A program made the position numbers and the translations under genes. The notes beneath the pieces are model-generated. The model was not told the DNA's origin, ran no database searches, and saw only the letters and a list, made by a program, of their open reading frames with translations. This document shows, in pieces, positions 1 to 10,620 of a stretch of 64,000 bases of DNA. Source of the DNA: Acanthopleura granulata (taxonomy: Eukaryota > Mollusca > Polyplacophora > Chitonida > Chitonidae). Position 1 is the stretch's first letter. Each line of letters starts with the position of its first letter. The DNA lies in contig JABBOT010000003.1 of assembly GCA_016165875.1 (NCBI GenBank), positions 22,108,873 through 22,172,872 on the forward strand, given 5' to 3'.

Positions 1-112
1 AGAATCTTATCTGTTACACTTCTTCTCCTTGTGGTGGGGTATTCCATTCAGGTGATTCATCCTTGAGCCACACTTTTTGCCCCAAAAGTGAGCCAATCTA
101 CTCAGATGATTC
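1..112 (+). repeat. Right end of ~57-bp tandem array, copy 1
   Basis: The first 110 bases hold phrases such as TCAGGTGATTCATCCTTGAG, GAGCCACACTTTTTG and AGTGAGCCAATCTACTCAGA. These are units of the same tandem array seen in full at about 5390-6235. The array continues leftward beyond the window. Confidence 0.7.
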
Positions 113-344
113 ACCACTCGACTCGAATTGTTTTGTCGAGATGGCTGGACAATTCAGCGAAATGTCATTTAACGATGGTAAATATCCAATTTTTCTGCCT
201 CTTTATACTCCGTCCACCTACAGCATTTCCTGGCACAGCGCCGAGTGGTCAGTGTTGCGACAATTAGACGATCGAGTCTCGTACGACTGGGCGTTTGACC
301 CTTGAAAATCTTATTGATTTAAGGCATTTTATCTCTGTGACATG

Positions 345-601
345 CGAGGTTGGGGTATCACTGATGAATCCCAGGTCGGGTCATACCAAAGAGTTTTAAA
401 ATGGTACTTGTTGCTGCCTTTCTTGAGGTTAGTACAAGGAAATAGGGCTGCTCAGGCCGGTGTTAGTATAATGAGGCTATAGCACTGGGGAGGCATGGAC
501 TCGCCTTGCCACAAGGAGACACCGCATATCTACATTCTAAGGACTCCTGGCCATCATATGACTGAAAAATTGTTGAGTAAATCCCCAAGCATACATATTA
601 C
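345..601 (+). mobile_element. tRNA-derived SINE (family B), inserted in duplication copy 1
   Basis: The insert begins CGAGGTTGGGGTATCACTGA and contains a box B-like TGATGAATCCCAGG. It carries the family middle region (GGAAATAGGGCTGCTCAGGC, GGTGTTAGTATAATGAG) and ends with ATGACTGAAAAATTGTTGAG plus CCCAAGCATACATA. The box A half of the tRNA-like head is missing, so the copy is 5'-truncated. It is flanked by near-identical 13-bp direct repeats, TCTCTGTGACATG at 332-344 and TCTTTGTGACATG at 602-614. The paralogous sequence near 6430-6445 is uninterrupted, giving an empty site. The insertion therefore postdates the duplication, barring precise loss. The tail matches the copy at 10203-10620. Confidence 0.85.
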
Positions 602-1789
602 TCTTTGTGACATGTTTTAAAGTTTAGCTTTACAGAATGAGAATGTAACGAAAAGTCAATACATATTTCCAATACAATATTGCTAGTGTTTATTAATAGG
701 GCATGGGGTGTTGCAAAATTGCGGGCATTCATCTCGTTGGCACAAATGCATCACTTAGTGCATCAAGATCATGACATTGGGTGCTTGCTACAGGCAGGGC
801 CAGGACCTGGTGCAGGATGAGAGGTGGAACACGGAGAAGATTAACTCATACCCTGTCTAGACTACTTCCCCACTCTACCGCTTATTGGCCCAGCCATTTC
901 GTACATGATCTTGCCGTATTTAACCCGTCCATTAGCCATTCAACGCAATTAGCCAATTCCTTACACTTATTCACAGCCCACTTCAGCACAAAATTTTCCT
1001 TTAGATTGCACAATTGCAAACATCAGTACCGGTATTCATAAGGAAACTGCGCAACTATCACGTTGTATTTGGTACATATTGTGTATAAAATTGTGTATTG
1101 GTTTATTTCATCGGCGTAAATGCCGTAGAAGTGAGGTTTATAGAAAGAATTTGGGCTGGGAAGGGAAATTCAGAACACCGGACCTAATAGCTGACATACC
1201 TTTTGACGCAGAAGCATAGTCAAACCAAGGGAAGAAGGTCAATGATAAGCTGTCTTGTTGAGAACCCATTAGATGGTGGGATCAGGGACGGTCTAATCGA
1301 TTGGCATAAAGTACCGCGATGTACAAGGAGTTATTTTGAGGACAGACGTGCTGTTAATTTTGAAGACAGCAGAAACCAGCACTTAACACATAGTGCATTG
1401 GACAATGACGATATAAATGTCCTTTTCATCAATGGTTTAACTGCCTCATTTAAATCAAGAGACGTAGGCTGGCCGTATGGCCAGTTGTCTTTTGTGTTTG
1501 TGTACAAGCAAATGGATGCTTGGTGACCCGGACTTCTCACGATAATTTGGAAGCAACTGAACAATTGTTGACACACAAAGGCAAAGCGTGATCAGCGGTT
1601 AACAGATATTGGGCAATGACTAATCAGCGTCACTAGTACCTGACTGATATACTGAAGCCCCAAAGCCGATGACTAGCTTTTCTTGTCGTGAGTGAGCCAT
1701 TTTTGACAACTCAATATAGCGGGTTAAGTGATAAAGTCTTGTTTCTGTGGTAATGCATTTTGGTTAATAAGGCAGATATTGATGCATTC

Positions 1790-1819
1790 AAGCTGAGCCG
1801 AGACAAGCTGAGCCGAGAC
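1790..1819 (+). repeat. 15-bp perfect tandem duplication
   Basis: The 15-base unit AAGCTGAGCCGAGAC occurs twice in a row here but once, diverged, in the paralogous copy near 7750. It is a small local duplication that arose in copy 1. Confidence 0.8.
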
Positions 1820-2035
1820 TGATTGATTTTGTGCTAAACTCTGACGACATTATTGTTATCATGCTGATAGAAATTGTTAGTGCAGCAACTCAGATTAGCA
1901 ACAGACCTACTCCCCTATATCAGTGATGATTATGGATTCTCACAGTAACATGTTGCAAATCTAACCTTTTGAAAGGGTAAATAGTGCAGTACGTCATAAA
2001 TGCGCATGGATCTGAGATTCCTCGAATAAAGTTTT

Positions 2036-5000
2036 TTTCAGTTGAGAGATATATTTTTGGTGTTGTTCGCCTTCGACGTGTGACCGGACAAAGTGGGGTC
2101 ATCAGAGTCTGAGAACACGTTTTACCTCAGATATTGTCTCACTACTGGAGCTGGCTTTAGTATGATTAAAGCCATGACGTGATATTTTGTCCAAAGTCTT
2201 GTTCAGGACAGGAATGATGTGTTTTCATGTCTGCAGTTGTACACTGACATTTTCATATATCCCGTTAGTAATTCATTAGTTATTAGTGATATTTGAATTA
2301 TTTATTGGTGTAAGTTATCTGCAAACAAATACAATTTAAAGACCAAAAATACCCGATAGCTGCAACTGTCGTCAGGATTCCCATTTACCTTTGTTCATGA
2401 TTAACTGATTTGGTTATCGACAAACCTGTGGGATATACATTGGGTCGATATGTATTGCTCGGGTAGTTGGAAGGTTTTTGCTCTCAACGTTTTCATTTAT
2501 TAACCATCGTGTCTACTAGTTAGAAGTGGTTCCCACGCATTTAGATCGTTTGTGGTCTGATAAGCAAGTACATGATGCAAACGATCTAACGACATGGTGT
2601 TGTACACAACACAATTAAAGTGGACGTCCTATGGAATTCCTTTCGATAGTATTGGCCAACCAACGCGTTTTTGGCAGACAAAATCAGTCGAGCCAGGAGA
2701 TTTAAAAGGTTGATTACTGCTTTGCTATTGGTACTTTCTTACAATAATCAAACTCATACGGTGACTATATTGGTGAACTGTCGTTGGAGACTCGTGGTGG
2801 CTATGTTCGTTACTAGCCAATTCCAGTTCAACCTTTCTAATTTCAGATTTATCAAGCGCCAAGACTAACAAGCTGAAGGCATATGTGGGGAAATAAGATA
2901 TCAGTCTGGTTTATATAAACTCACTTGCCTGTGACCGATGGGCTAATATTAACATTTTATACTTTTTATCGAATGTCATGTAGAATATATTCCATTAAAT
3001 TCAACGACTTTCTTTAGCTTTCCCACTATTTGCACAATAGTCTTTAACCAATAATGGGTTCTTTTATCTCAGACTTGTAACAACTACAACTCTGCTTGTT
3101 TTTCATGACTGACAGTCGTTGGTCAAAGGACCTAGAAAGAGGAAGAACACCATTTCGCTGGATAATCCAAACGGGTTGCATATGATGGAAACAAATAGTT
3201 ATTCTGGTATGAGGTGCACTGAAAGAATACTCCAAGCGTGAGATGCATTGATTAATTCCAGACTTCCAGGCAGCCCAGTTCTTCGTCTTGAGTCTTCTGG
3301 TATGAGGAGTAAAATACCAATTAGTAAAGGAGCTAAAATATTCCTGAAATTTCTTTTATGTTTTCTACATTTCCTAAAAATGTAATGTCTTATAGCATTT
3401 ATAATGGGGAGAGATTGAGAAAAGTGATGTGTGACTTCACCATCTAGACCGTGATTGTTAGAGCTTACAATGTTTTCTAGCACTCTTTCTTTTATTTGCA
3501 TTATCTATTTGGATGTGATTAGTGTCACAATGGCAAATGTTTGTTCAGTTAAAAATCTTTGTACTGGTTTAGTGTTGAAAATCACGAAATCCTCAGCAGC
3601 GTAACACCGTGAATTTCCTTCCTTTGTTTCAACACGCATGCAGCCTTTTCACTGAGCTGGAATGTGTTTCTGTCTGTTTTGTCATCATTGTGTCCTGTTT
3701 TAGTGATAAAATTACTATACAGTACGTCTGCTCTCAACTATAAAGGTGTTGAGTCCAACTCTCCAGTCGAACATGGCTTAAGTGTTAGACAAAGTCGGCC
3801 CATCAGATGTGCTGCTAGAAATCCGAGCAGATGAGGTAAAGTAGCTGTATGGTCTAGACTAGAGACCCAGTAACTCTCTTACATGACGCGATCGCCTTTG
3901 GTGTTTAGCATATCTTCTGTCAAAATATTCCCTCGGGACATTCGTGAGCTAGACTACAGCTAATCTTATCGATTACTCCCCTAAGCTTTGGACACATCTT
4001 TGACTTAAATTCGCATTGCCTCTTTGTTTTGGAAGGATAGGTTAAATATCTCACACAGAAAAAGTCCAAAAATCAGTACAGAAAAGCGTCCTGTTTCTAT
4101 AAGGAGAGCAACCATAAATCTGCCTTTTGGAAAGAAATATTGGGTGAAAGACCTTTGTACATCTACATCTGTTGCTTTGCGCTCCTGGGTGCAATCGTTA
4201 GCTGGAGAGGTTTGACTGACCCGACTGTCGACAGTTAGTTGTCTCCCTTTATCAGTTTAACACGCTGGTCTTTTAACAGTGTTATATTCGAATGTGACAC
4301 GTTGCTTAGAGCACCTGTCCTCATCAGTGTCGTGCTCTTTATAATCAGTGATGTGGTGATGTCAAGCTCCTATAGTGCACCAGACAGTCATACCGATCGT
4401 CTACTTGGATTTGATCAGTACTTGTGCACCTATAGCCTTTCTCCACTTTATTAATTCTACCATGAGTCCTCGCCAAGCTTTTAACCGCAATACTTTCTCT
4501 TTGCTGACCGATCGGTTGATGATTTATCTCCCACTGTTCCACGCACGAGGGCACCTGCGATGTTAAATGTCTGCTTGGTCTAGTAGCTCAATTTCTTGGT
4601 CTAAAACGTGCAAGGAAAACCAAGCTATTGGTGTTATTTTAGTTTCTTTGTCAAGAAAAAGCGGAAGTTACATTTTACTTTCCAAATAACCTATTAACTT
4701 TTTTTGCTACTTTTCACCCTCAACCCATGTCAAGAATCCTTCATTGCTTACGGGAGACCCGAGAGCGTGGGGTAAACCTGAGGTGAGTAAGTGATGAACC
4801 CTTCCTCGTGTAACGTAGAGATATGTACAATATTTAGTGCAGGCTATTTTGAGTGAGAGCCTGACAGCACAAACTGTGACTCAAATCAAATATCTGCACA
4901 CATGCATATGTATTATTTAACTACTTTAAACAGTATGTGAATCGTGATAAGGGTTTATAGGTTATACTTTTTTACCTGTCTTTTTATTTCCACCTTTACA

Positions 5001-5380
5001 AGTGACATAGAACACACAGTGTCTGTACACGAATGTTGAATTTCTCCAAGGATTGAGCAGCTTTGAAGTTTTCTTTGTTTTCCACAATGCAATATTCGAA
5101 CTAGCTTTATCACATTTCAAAACATTTTTATACAAAGAAAAAACTGAATTGCGGAAACATTGAGGGAGATTTTTTGAAAAATCGTCTTATGTGACACAAT
5201 AAAAACAACACAAATGAATATCAGATTGTTGCATTTTACTCCAGAGAAGAGTTGTGGAGAGAGATGAACACTGGTTCACTGTGAAGGTGAAATTGAGGCG
5301 GATGGCTCGAATATGTAGATCACATGTAAACTGGGTCTCCACATTGGAGTTAATTCCAAAGCACGTAATTGGTTATATTG
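2036..5380. other. Non-coding stretch, nothing recognised
   Basis: I find no tandem array, SINE head, tRNA or recognisable protein here. The longest open frame is on the minus strand at about 3199-3501 (100 codons, lysine/arginine and isoleucine rich). It has no motif I know and overlaps another frame in a different phase. Base composition looks like that of the neighbouring intergenic DNA. It could be intronic or intergenic. Confidence 0.5.
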
Positions 5381-5389
5381 CAAACAGCC

Positions 5390-6235
5390 AGTCTATTCAC
5401 CCAGTGGCGATCCGGAAGCATGGGGTGGTTCACATGTGTGATACTTATTTGAGGCAGTCTACTCAGGTCATGTATCTCACGAACCTCTTGCGATAGTGAC
5501 TTACTCTACTCAGGCGATTCAGCACACTCCTACCCTTGAGTCATACATTCTGTCCCGATACTGTGCCAGTCGATCGGCTCAGATCATTTATCACTGGGCC
5601 ACACCCTTTGGTCTGGTAGTGAGCCACTCAAGTGAATCGCCCATAAGCCTCACATTTTGTCCCGATAGCCAGTCACTCTACTCAGGTGATTCGCCCCTGA
5701 ACAAGACATTTACATCTGAGACATACTACCTGTCCCAATAGTGTCCAACTCTACTCAGGTGATTCACCTTTCAGCCACACTTTTTGTTCTGGTAGTGAGC
5801 CAATCCACTGAAGTGAATGACCCATGAGCCTCAGCTTTTGTCAGTCACTCTACTCAGGTGATTCATTCGTGAAGGATACAGTAAGATCTGAGACATACCA
5901 TCTCTCCGGATAGTGTCCCAGTTTACCCTTCAGCCACTCTTTTTGTTCTGCTAGTGAACCATTCCACTGAGGCGAATCACCCATGAGCCTCATCTTTCTC
6001 TCCGGTAGTTAGTCACTCTACTCAGATGATACGTCCTCTGAAGGACACATTAATATTTGAGACTTACCATCTGGTCCCGATAGTATCCAACTCTACTCAG
6101 GTGATTCACTCAGGTGAGCCACATTTTGTCCCAGTTATGCGACATTCCACTCAAATGATTCACCCTTCAACCACGCTTTTTTGTCCCAACAATGAGCCAT
6201 TCTACTAAAGTGATTTACCACTGGGCCCCACCATC
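5390..6235 (+). repeat. Tandem array of ~57-bp units with ~170-bp higher-order repeat
   Basis: The basic unit is roughly CTACTCAGGTGATTC, then a GAGCCACACTTTTTG-like segment, then GTCCCGATAGTG-like. From 5677 a higher-order period is clear. The junction AGTCACTCTACTCAG recurs with TCTA at 5677, 5849 and 6017, spacings of 172 and 168 bp, and a looser recurrence follows near 6201. Each period contains three subtypes of the short unit: one with CTGAGACATACNATCT, one with CAGCCACNCTTTTTGTTCTG, and one with CCCATGAGCCTCA. Open frames through it simply reflect the short repeat. It is diverged and not a recent satellite. Confidence 0.85.
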
Positions 6236-7360
6236 TGTTTTGTCTCAATGGCTTGAAAATTCGGCTAAATTGTATTAAACGATGATAAATAACCGATTCC
6301 ATTGCTTCTTTTTACTCCGGCTATGCCTACAGCATTGCCTGGCATCGGGCCAAGTGGTCAGCGCAGGGAGATAGTGCGTGTCTCTCGCGACTGGGCGTTC
6401 GTCCCTTAAAAAGCTCTTTTATTTAAAGAATTTTATCTGTGTAACGTGTTTTAAGATTAGGTTTACAGAATGAGAATGTTACAAAAGGTTAATACGTATT
6501 TCTAATACTGCCAGTTTTTATAAATAGGGCATGGGGTGTTTCACAATTACGGGCATTTATCTAAATGGCACAAAGGCATCACTTAGTGCATCAAGATCAT
6601 GACATTAGGCGCTCGTTACAGACAGGACCAGGGCCTAGCGCAGGATGAGAGGTAGAACACTGAGGAGATTAACTCATACCCTGTCTAGACATCTTCCCTA
6701 CTGCCTGAGCCACTTATTGTTCGCGAAACAAAGATCCAGACTTGTCCTATTGCACTTACTATTGCGGTACTTAACCCATCCGTTAGCCGCCCAACACACT
6801 TAGCCAATTCCATATCCTCATTCGCATCCTTCTTTACCTCTAAAATCTCCTTTTGGTTACACGACTGCAAACATCAGTATCAGCAATCATAAGGAAACTG
6901 CGCGGCTATCTTCTTGTAATTGGTGCATATTGTGAGTAAATTTGTATACCATTGTTGCTTTGTCTCTCTTTTGTTAATGTCATAACTTCGGCCTCGCTGG
7001 TGAGGTAGAAAACAGAAGTCGAGCGCCGAGTCATACTTTTGACTCAAAACCAGAGGCAAACAAGTGGACGACGGTGCATGGAAAGGTGTGTTGTGTATCG
7101 GACATTAGATGGTGGGTCACCGACGGCTTAATTGATGTGTGTAAAGTGCGACGAAGATGAAGGAATGAATTTGAGAACAGATATTTAGTTAAATTTGAAG
7201 ACAGCAGACATTACCACTGTACCCTTAGTTTATTGGACAATGACGTTATAAATGTCCTTTTTACTAATGGTTTAATTGCTTCACTTAAATCATGCGAGGC
7301 AGGCCGAGCGTGTAGCCAGTCGTCTTTTGTTTTTCTTGACAAGCCAATACCTGATGACCC

Positions 7361-7507
7361 GGGATAGTTCAACGACCAGTAGTAACAAGAGCCGAACCGG
7401 AAGCGTAGAAGTATCATGGAACCTCTCTTCTTCTCTCCATTTACCAATACTCACATGTATGTACTCATTAACCCAAGGTATTTTGCAGACAAGATAACCA
7501 ATGTCAG
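7361..7507. other. Insert specific to duplication copy 2
   Basis: Copy 1 reads straight from GTGACCCGGACTT to CTCACGATAATTTGG near 1523-1550. In copy 2 the matching flanks, GATGACCCGGGATAG and GTCACGATCATTTGG, are separated by about 145 unrelated bases. I find no SINE head, terminal repeat or clear target-site duplication. A deletion in copy 1 would explain it equally well. Confidence 0.5.
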
Positions 7508-8030
7508 TTGTCACGATCATTTGGAAGCAACCGAATATCTGTTAAGACGCACAGGCAAAGCATGGCCAACAGTTTTGTTGTCAGATATTGGGCATTAACT
7601 AATTAGCATCATTCATACATGACTGGTACGCTAAAATTCCAAAGTGGATGACTTGCTTTTCTTGTGTTGAGTCAACCCTTTTTGACAACTGAATATAGTG
7701 GGTTAAGAAATAATGACTTCTTTCTGTGGTAACGCATTTTGGTCCATTCAATCTAAACCGAGACTGTGATTGATCTTGTGCTAAACTCTGACTGCATTAT
7801 CATTATCATGCTGATAGAAATTGTTATTCCATCAACTGGTCTAGTACTTGTCGTTATGTTTCCTTGGTATACCTCAGAGGAGCAGCTGACCTATTTCAGA
7901 GGCGGCCTTGTAAGCTCAATGAAAAGCCATCATGGATTATCGCAGTAAAGTTTTGCAATTCTAGCCACTTAGAAGAATAGGCATTGCAGGAGGTTTATGC
8001 GCATGGATTAGAGATTCTTTATATGAAGTC

Positions 8031-10202
8031 TCCGCTGTCGTGATTAGCTTACTGGTTTTCCGGGATATCGATAGTGCTCCTTTTCCCCTCTCGTCGGCTT
8101 CTCCAGGGCCTGTATCAATTATTACTTGTCCAACTGTCCCCGTGATAGTCCACATTGGAATGCCTTGATCTATTAACTATTTCTTTCGCTCTAGTGAGAA
8201 AACGTAGAGGTGAAATACGTCTGAGGTTATCGATACCTGACTATAACGTCTCGCACAGATATATAAATTATAGGAGTGGTATTGTCATATTTAGCAATGT
8301 GAAATTAGTGTTGTCTGGTTTTAATATCAATAGAATGGTTTCCAGTACTAATAGAATATAATAAATTCAGATCTAATAGGCGTTTTCCTGCTACATTTGT
8401 GTAGCATATGTAATTCAGGCTTCGTCCAAAAGCCCTTGAACTAACATTTGCTTTAATGTCTGACCTTTTCTATTCATTTTGTCTAGATTGAGAACCTCTC
8501 GAAAAACTAAAAGTGCGATGTCCGTTCGATATCTCGACTTCATTCATTGATCACTGGATCTCTCAGTTGCCAGAAATGCTCCCCGATGATGGTTCTTTCA
8601 TCGTTCCTGGGGCAAAAATGAAGAAAAGAAAAGCTGTTGAACGTACAAATCAAGATTTCTGCTCACGGTTTAGCCAGAAAATTAAGGCTGCATCGAGATA
8701 TTCCAAAGCAGACAATTCGTGTTGTCAGATTCGTCGTGCGTGGAAGAGAGGGATATAAATCATCCTGGGCTCTCCACACAAGCTCAACGCCTCAGAGATT
8801 CGACATGGCTCTGGCTGTTGCCATCTGGAAGACATGTCAAGGCTATGGGTCTGCTGGTGATATCTGTGGTGTACATCATCTCCACCATACTCCAATGAGC
8901 TCAGAAAGCCGATGTTCCTGCCATCAAAGCTTACATGTGCCATTTGAAAGAATGACAGCGAACTGAATATCTGATTGAAAGAGAAAACAGATCGGAATGA
9001 AAAATCTACAAACTACATCTAAAGGAAGTCAATGAGGTTGATGTTTGATTGAGAACTGGAAATGATCTTTACAGTTTACAGCTGTTTTCCCAGCCATGAA
9101 AATAAAATTCACACTGCGCTGATCAGATGTGATCTTCTTTGCCCGACAAGACAGCTCTGTTCAGTTATATTTCAAGCGCGCTGTCTCCGTTTAAATGTCC
9201 CCGGAAACCAGTGACGGACTTGAATCTGTGAGACAGACAAAGACTTTGATCCTGAACCCAAGGTAGACTTACAGTAGTCATTTCGGTAACCATAGCTTGT
9301 TACCCTGCGGGCTCTTCATTTTAACATCAAGGTGAGACATTTCTAGAGAACCAGAAACAAGATAAGGCATAACTAAAGCAGGTTTTACTGAGTCCAACGA
9401 TAGCATACAAGTAAAAACAATAATAATAGCTAAATGGAAAAAAATTGTTGTTCATGATTTTTTTTTATTTATTAAAGAGAATTAATCAATCTGAGTTCTG
9501 CTTTGTGGGTGTTAAAGGTAGCTATCGCGGTTGAAGTACCGGCGCTTTCTGTACAAGATAACGGTGGAGATGAAGGATTTGATGCTGAGGGGGTTAACCT
9601 GTCCCTAGTCTAGACCACTTCCCCCATTTTAGTTAAGCCGGCCATTGTGCAGGAAACAAAGTGCCACCAGACGCTCTTAGTATTGTGAGTCTAGACCCGG
9701 TTTCATAGGCAGACATTCAAATCAATCTAGGGTTAAACCAATTTACCAACATTCAAGCCTCTGATTTAGCTGAATTGGCGATGCAGTTCATCTCAAATTT
9801 TACAAACATTTTCAATGATCTGATAAAAATCTTCGATACATCGAGGGTGAAATAATCCAATGAGAGAACGGCGTCTGTAACTGTATATCGGACGGGTAAT
9901 ATTATGATCTATTACTGGGAATATTTTACCAGCAAGGCTAGAACCCACCATTATGGGCACATAAGCCACATGATTGTGCCAGCTGAGTTATCAAACGAGA
10001 ATAGAAAGAATAGGCTTCATGTACCACCGAAGTCTTGGTATTATCTTCTACATTTAAGGAAAATGTTTAAATGTAATAAGGAAAACATAAAATGCCGAAG
10101 AGTAAAATATGAATCCTCTAACTAATTACCTCCCTAGTAATGGCTTTTTCTGGAAGTTCATTGGCTATTTACGTATGAGGTTGAATGATAGAATCCACCT
10201 CT
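8031..10202. other. Non-coding stretch with several overlapping short frames at 8513-8966
   Basis: Between about 8500 and 8970 the sequence is less AT-rich, and all three forward phases are open for 50-100 codons. One frame (about 8680-8896) ends in a hydrophobic run containing GLLVISVVYIISTIL. No phase carries a domain I can name and no splice-site pair frames it convincingly. The rest (8970-10200) shows nothing recognisable. Confidence 0.35.
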
Positions 10203-10471
10203 TGATGGCTGGTGGTTAGAGCGTCCGCTTCCAGGCCGGGAGATCAGGGATCAATCCCGGATCGGGTTATTCTAAAGTGTTAAAAAGTGGCACTTTTTGC
10301 TGACTCACTTGGCACTCAGCACTGAGAGGTTAGAGCAAGGAAACAGGACTGGTCGGCCCGGTGTCAGTATAATGTGACTAGGTGGGGTGTCATGTCTGCT
10401 GTATTCGGCATGATGTTCCAATAATGACAGCACTTTGGTGACATGTACTGGCCTTGACACAAGAAGACACA

Positions 10472-10526
<55 letters not shown>

Positions 10527-10620
10527 TTTTAAGGACACTTCCTTGTCATATGACTGAAAAAATGTTAAGTACGACGTAAAACCCAAGCATACACATATAC
10601 ACACATACATACAATGTACA
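10203..10620 (+). mobile_element. tRNA-derived SINE (family B), near full length
   Basis: The tRNA-like head contains a box A-like TGGTTAGAGCGTCCGCTTC and a box B-like GGGATCAATCCC. The middle region follows (AAACAGGACTGGTCGGCCCG, AGTATAATGTGACTAGGTGG, TATTCGGCATGATGTTCC). A (TA)23 tract then interrupts the 3' region, and the tail ATATGACTGAAAAAATGTTA leads into AAACCCAAGCATACAC. SINEs of this kind use RNA polymerase III promoters and are mobilised by LINE proteins. No intact LINE is visible here. Compared with copies at 345 and 53390 this is the most complete member. Confidence 0.85.
10473..10526. repeat. (TA)23 microsatellite followed by (CA)n
   Basis: Twenty-three TA dinucleotides run from 10473 to 10518, then a short CA run. 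It lies inside the SINE between its AAGAAGACACAG segment and its 3' tail. The SINE at 345 shows only CATATCTACATT at this point, so the microsatellite grew from a short TA-rich seed. Confidence 0.95.

Larger units (their letters stand above)
1..2035. repeat. Segmental duplication, copy 1 (truncated by window edge)
   Basis: This stretch matches about 5390-8030 in the same orientation and order. Paired landmarks include GGGCATGGGGTGTT (about 701 and 6528), CATCACTTAGTGCATCAAGA (about 748 and 6577), TTAACTCATACCCTGTCTAG (about 841 and 6669), TTGGACAATGACG (about 1399 and 7233) and CATGCTGATAGAAATTGTTA (about 1860 and 7808). Similarity fades after about 2035 (8030 in the other copy). Many substitutions and small indels make it an old duplication. 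No shared open frame survives, so I see no sign that a gene was duplicated. The left limit lies outside the window. Confidence 0.85.
5390..8030. repeat. Segmental duplication, copy 2
   Basis: This is the second copy of the block at 1-2035, with the tandem array at its left end followed by about 1.8 kb of matching flank. Relative to copy 1 it lacks the SINE, carries extra sequence around 6950-7060, and has an insert of about 145 bp at 7361-7507. The frames at 6685-6870 (minus) and 7211-7447 (minus) have counterparts in copy 1 only as DNA. Their reading frames are not kept, which argues against coding. Confidence 0.85.

Noticed and set aside
7961..8155. Minus-strand frame with GQVIIDTGPGEADERGKG, slightly like a metallo-beta-lactamase fold segment
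   Set aside because: It lacks the HxHxDH metal-binding motif, is only 64 codons long, and the paralogous copy at 1920-2102 does not keep the frame.
8680..8896. Plus-strand frame with HVKAMGLLVISVVYIISTIL, reminiscent of a transmembrane helix of a chemoreceptor
   Set aside because: A single hydrophobic helix in a 72-codon frame, with no other helices, no start, and overlapping open frames in the other phases. The receptor family it recalls is vertebrate, which conflicts with the SINE evidence.
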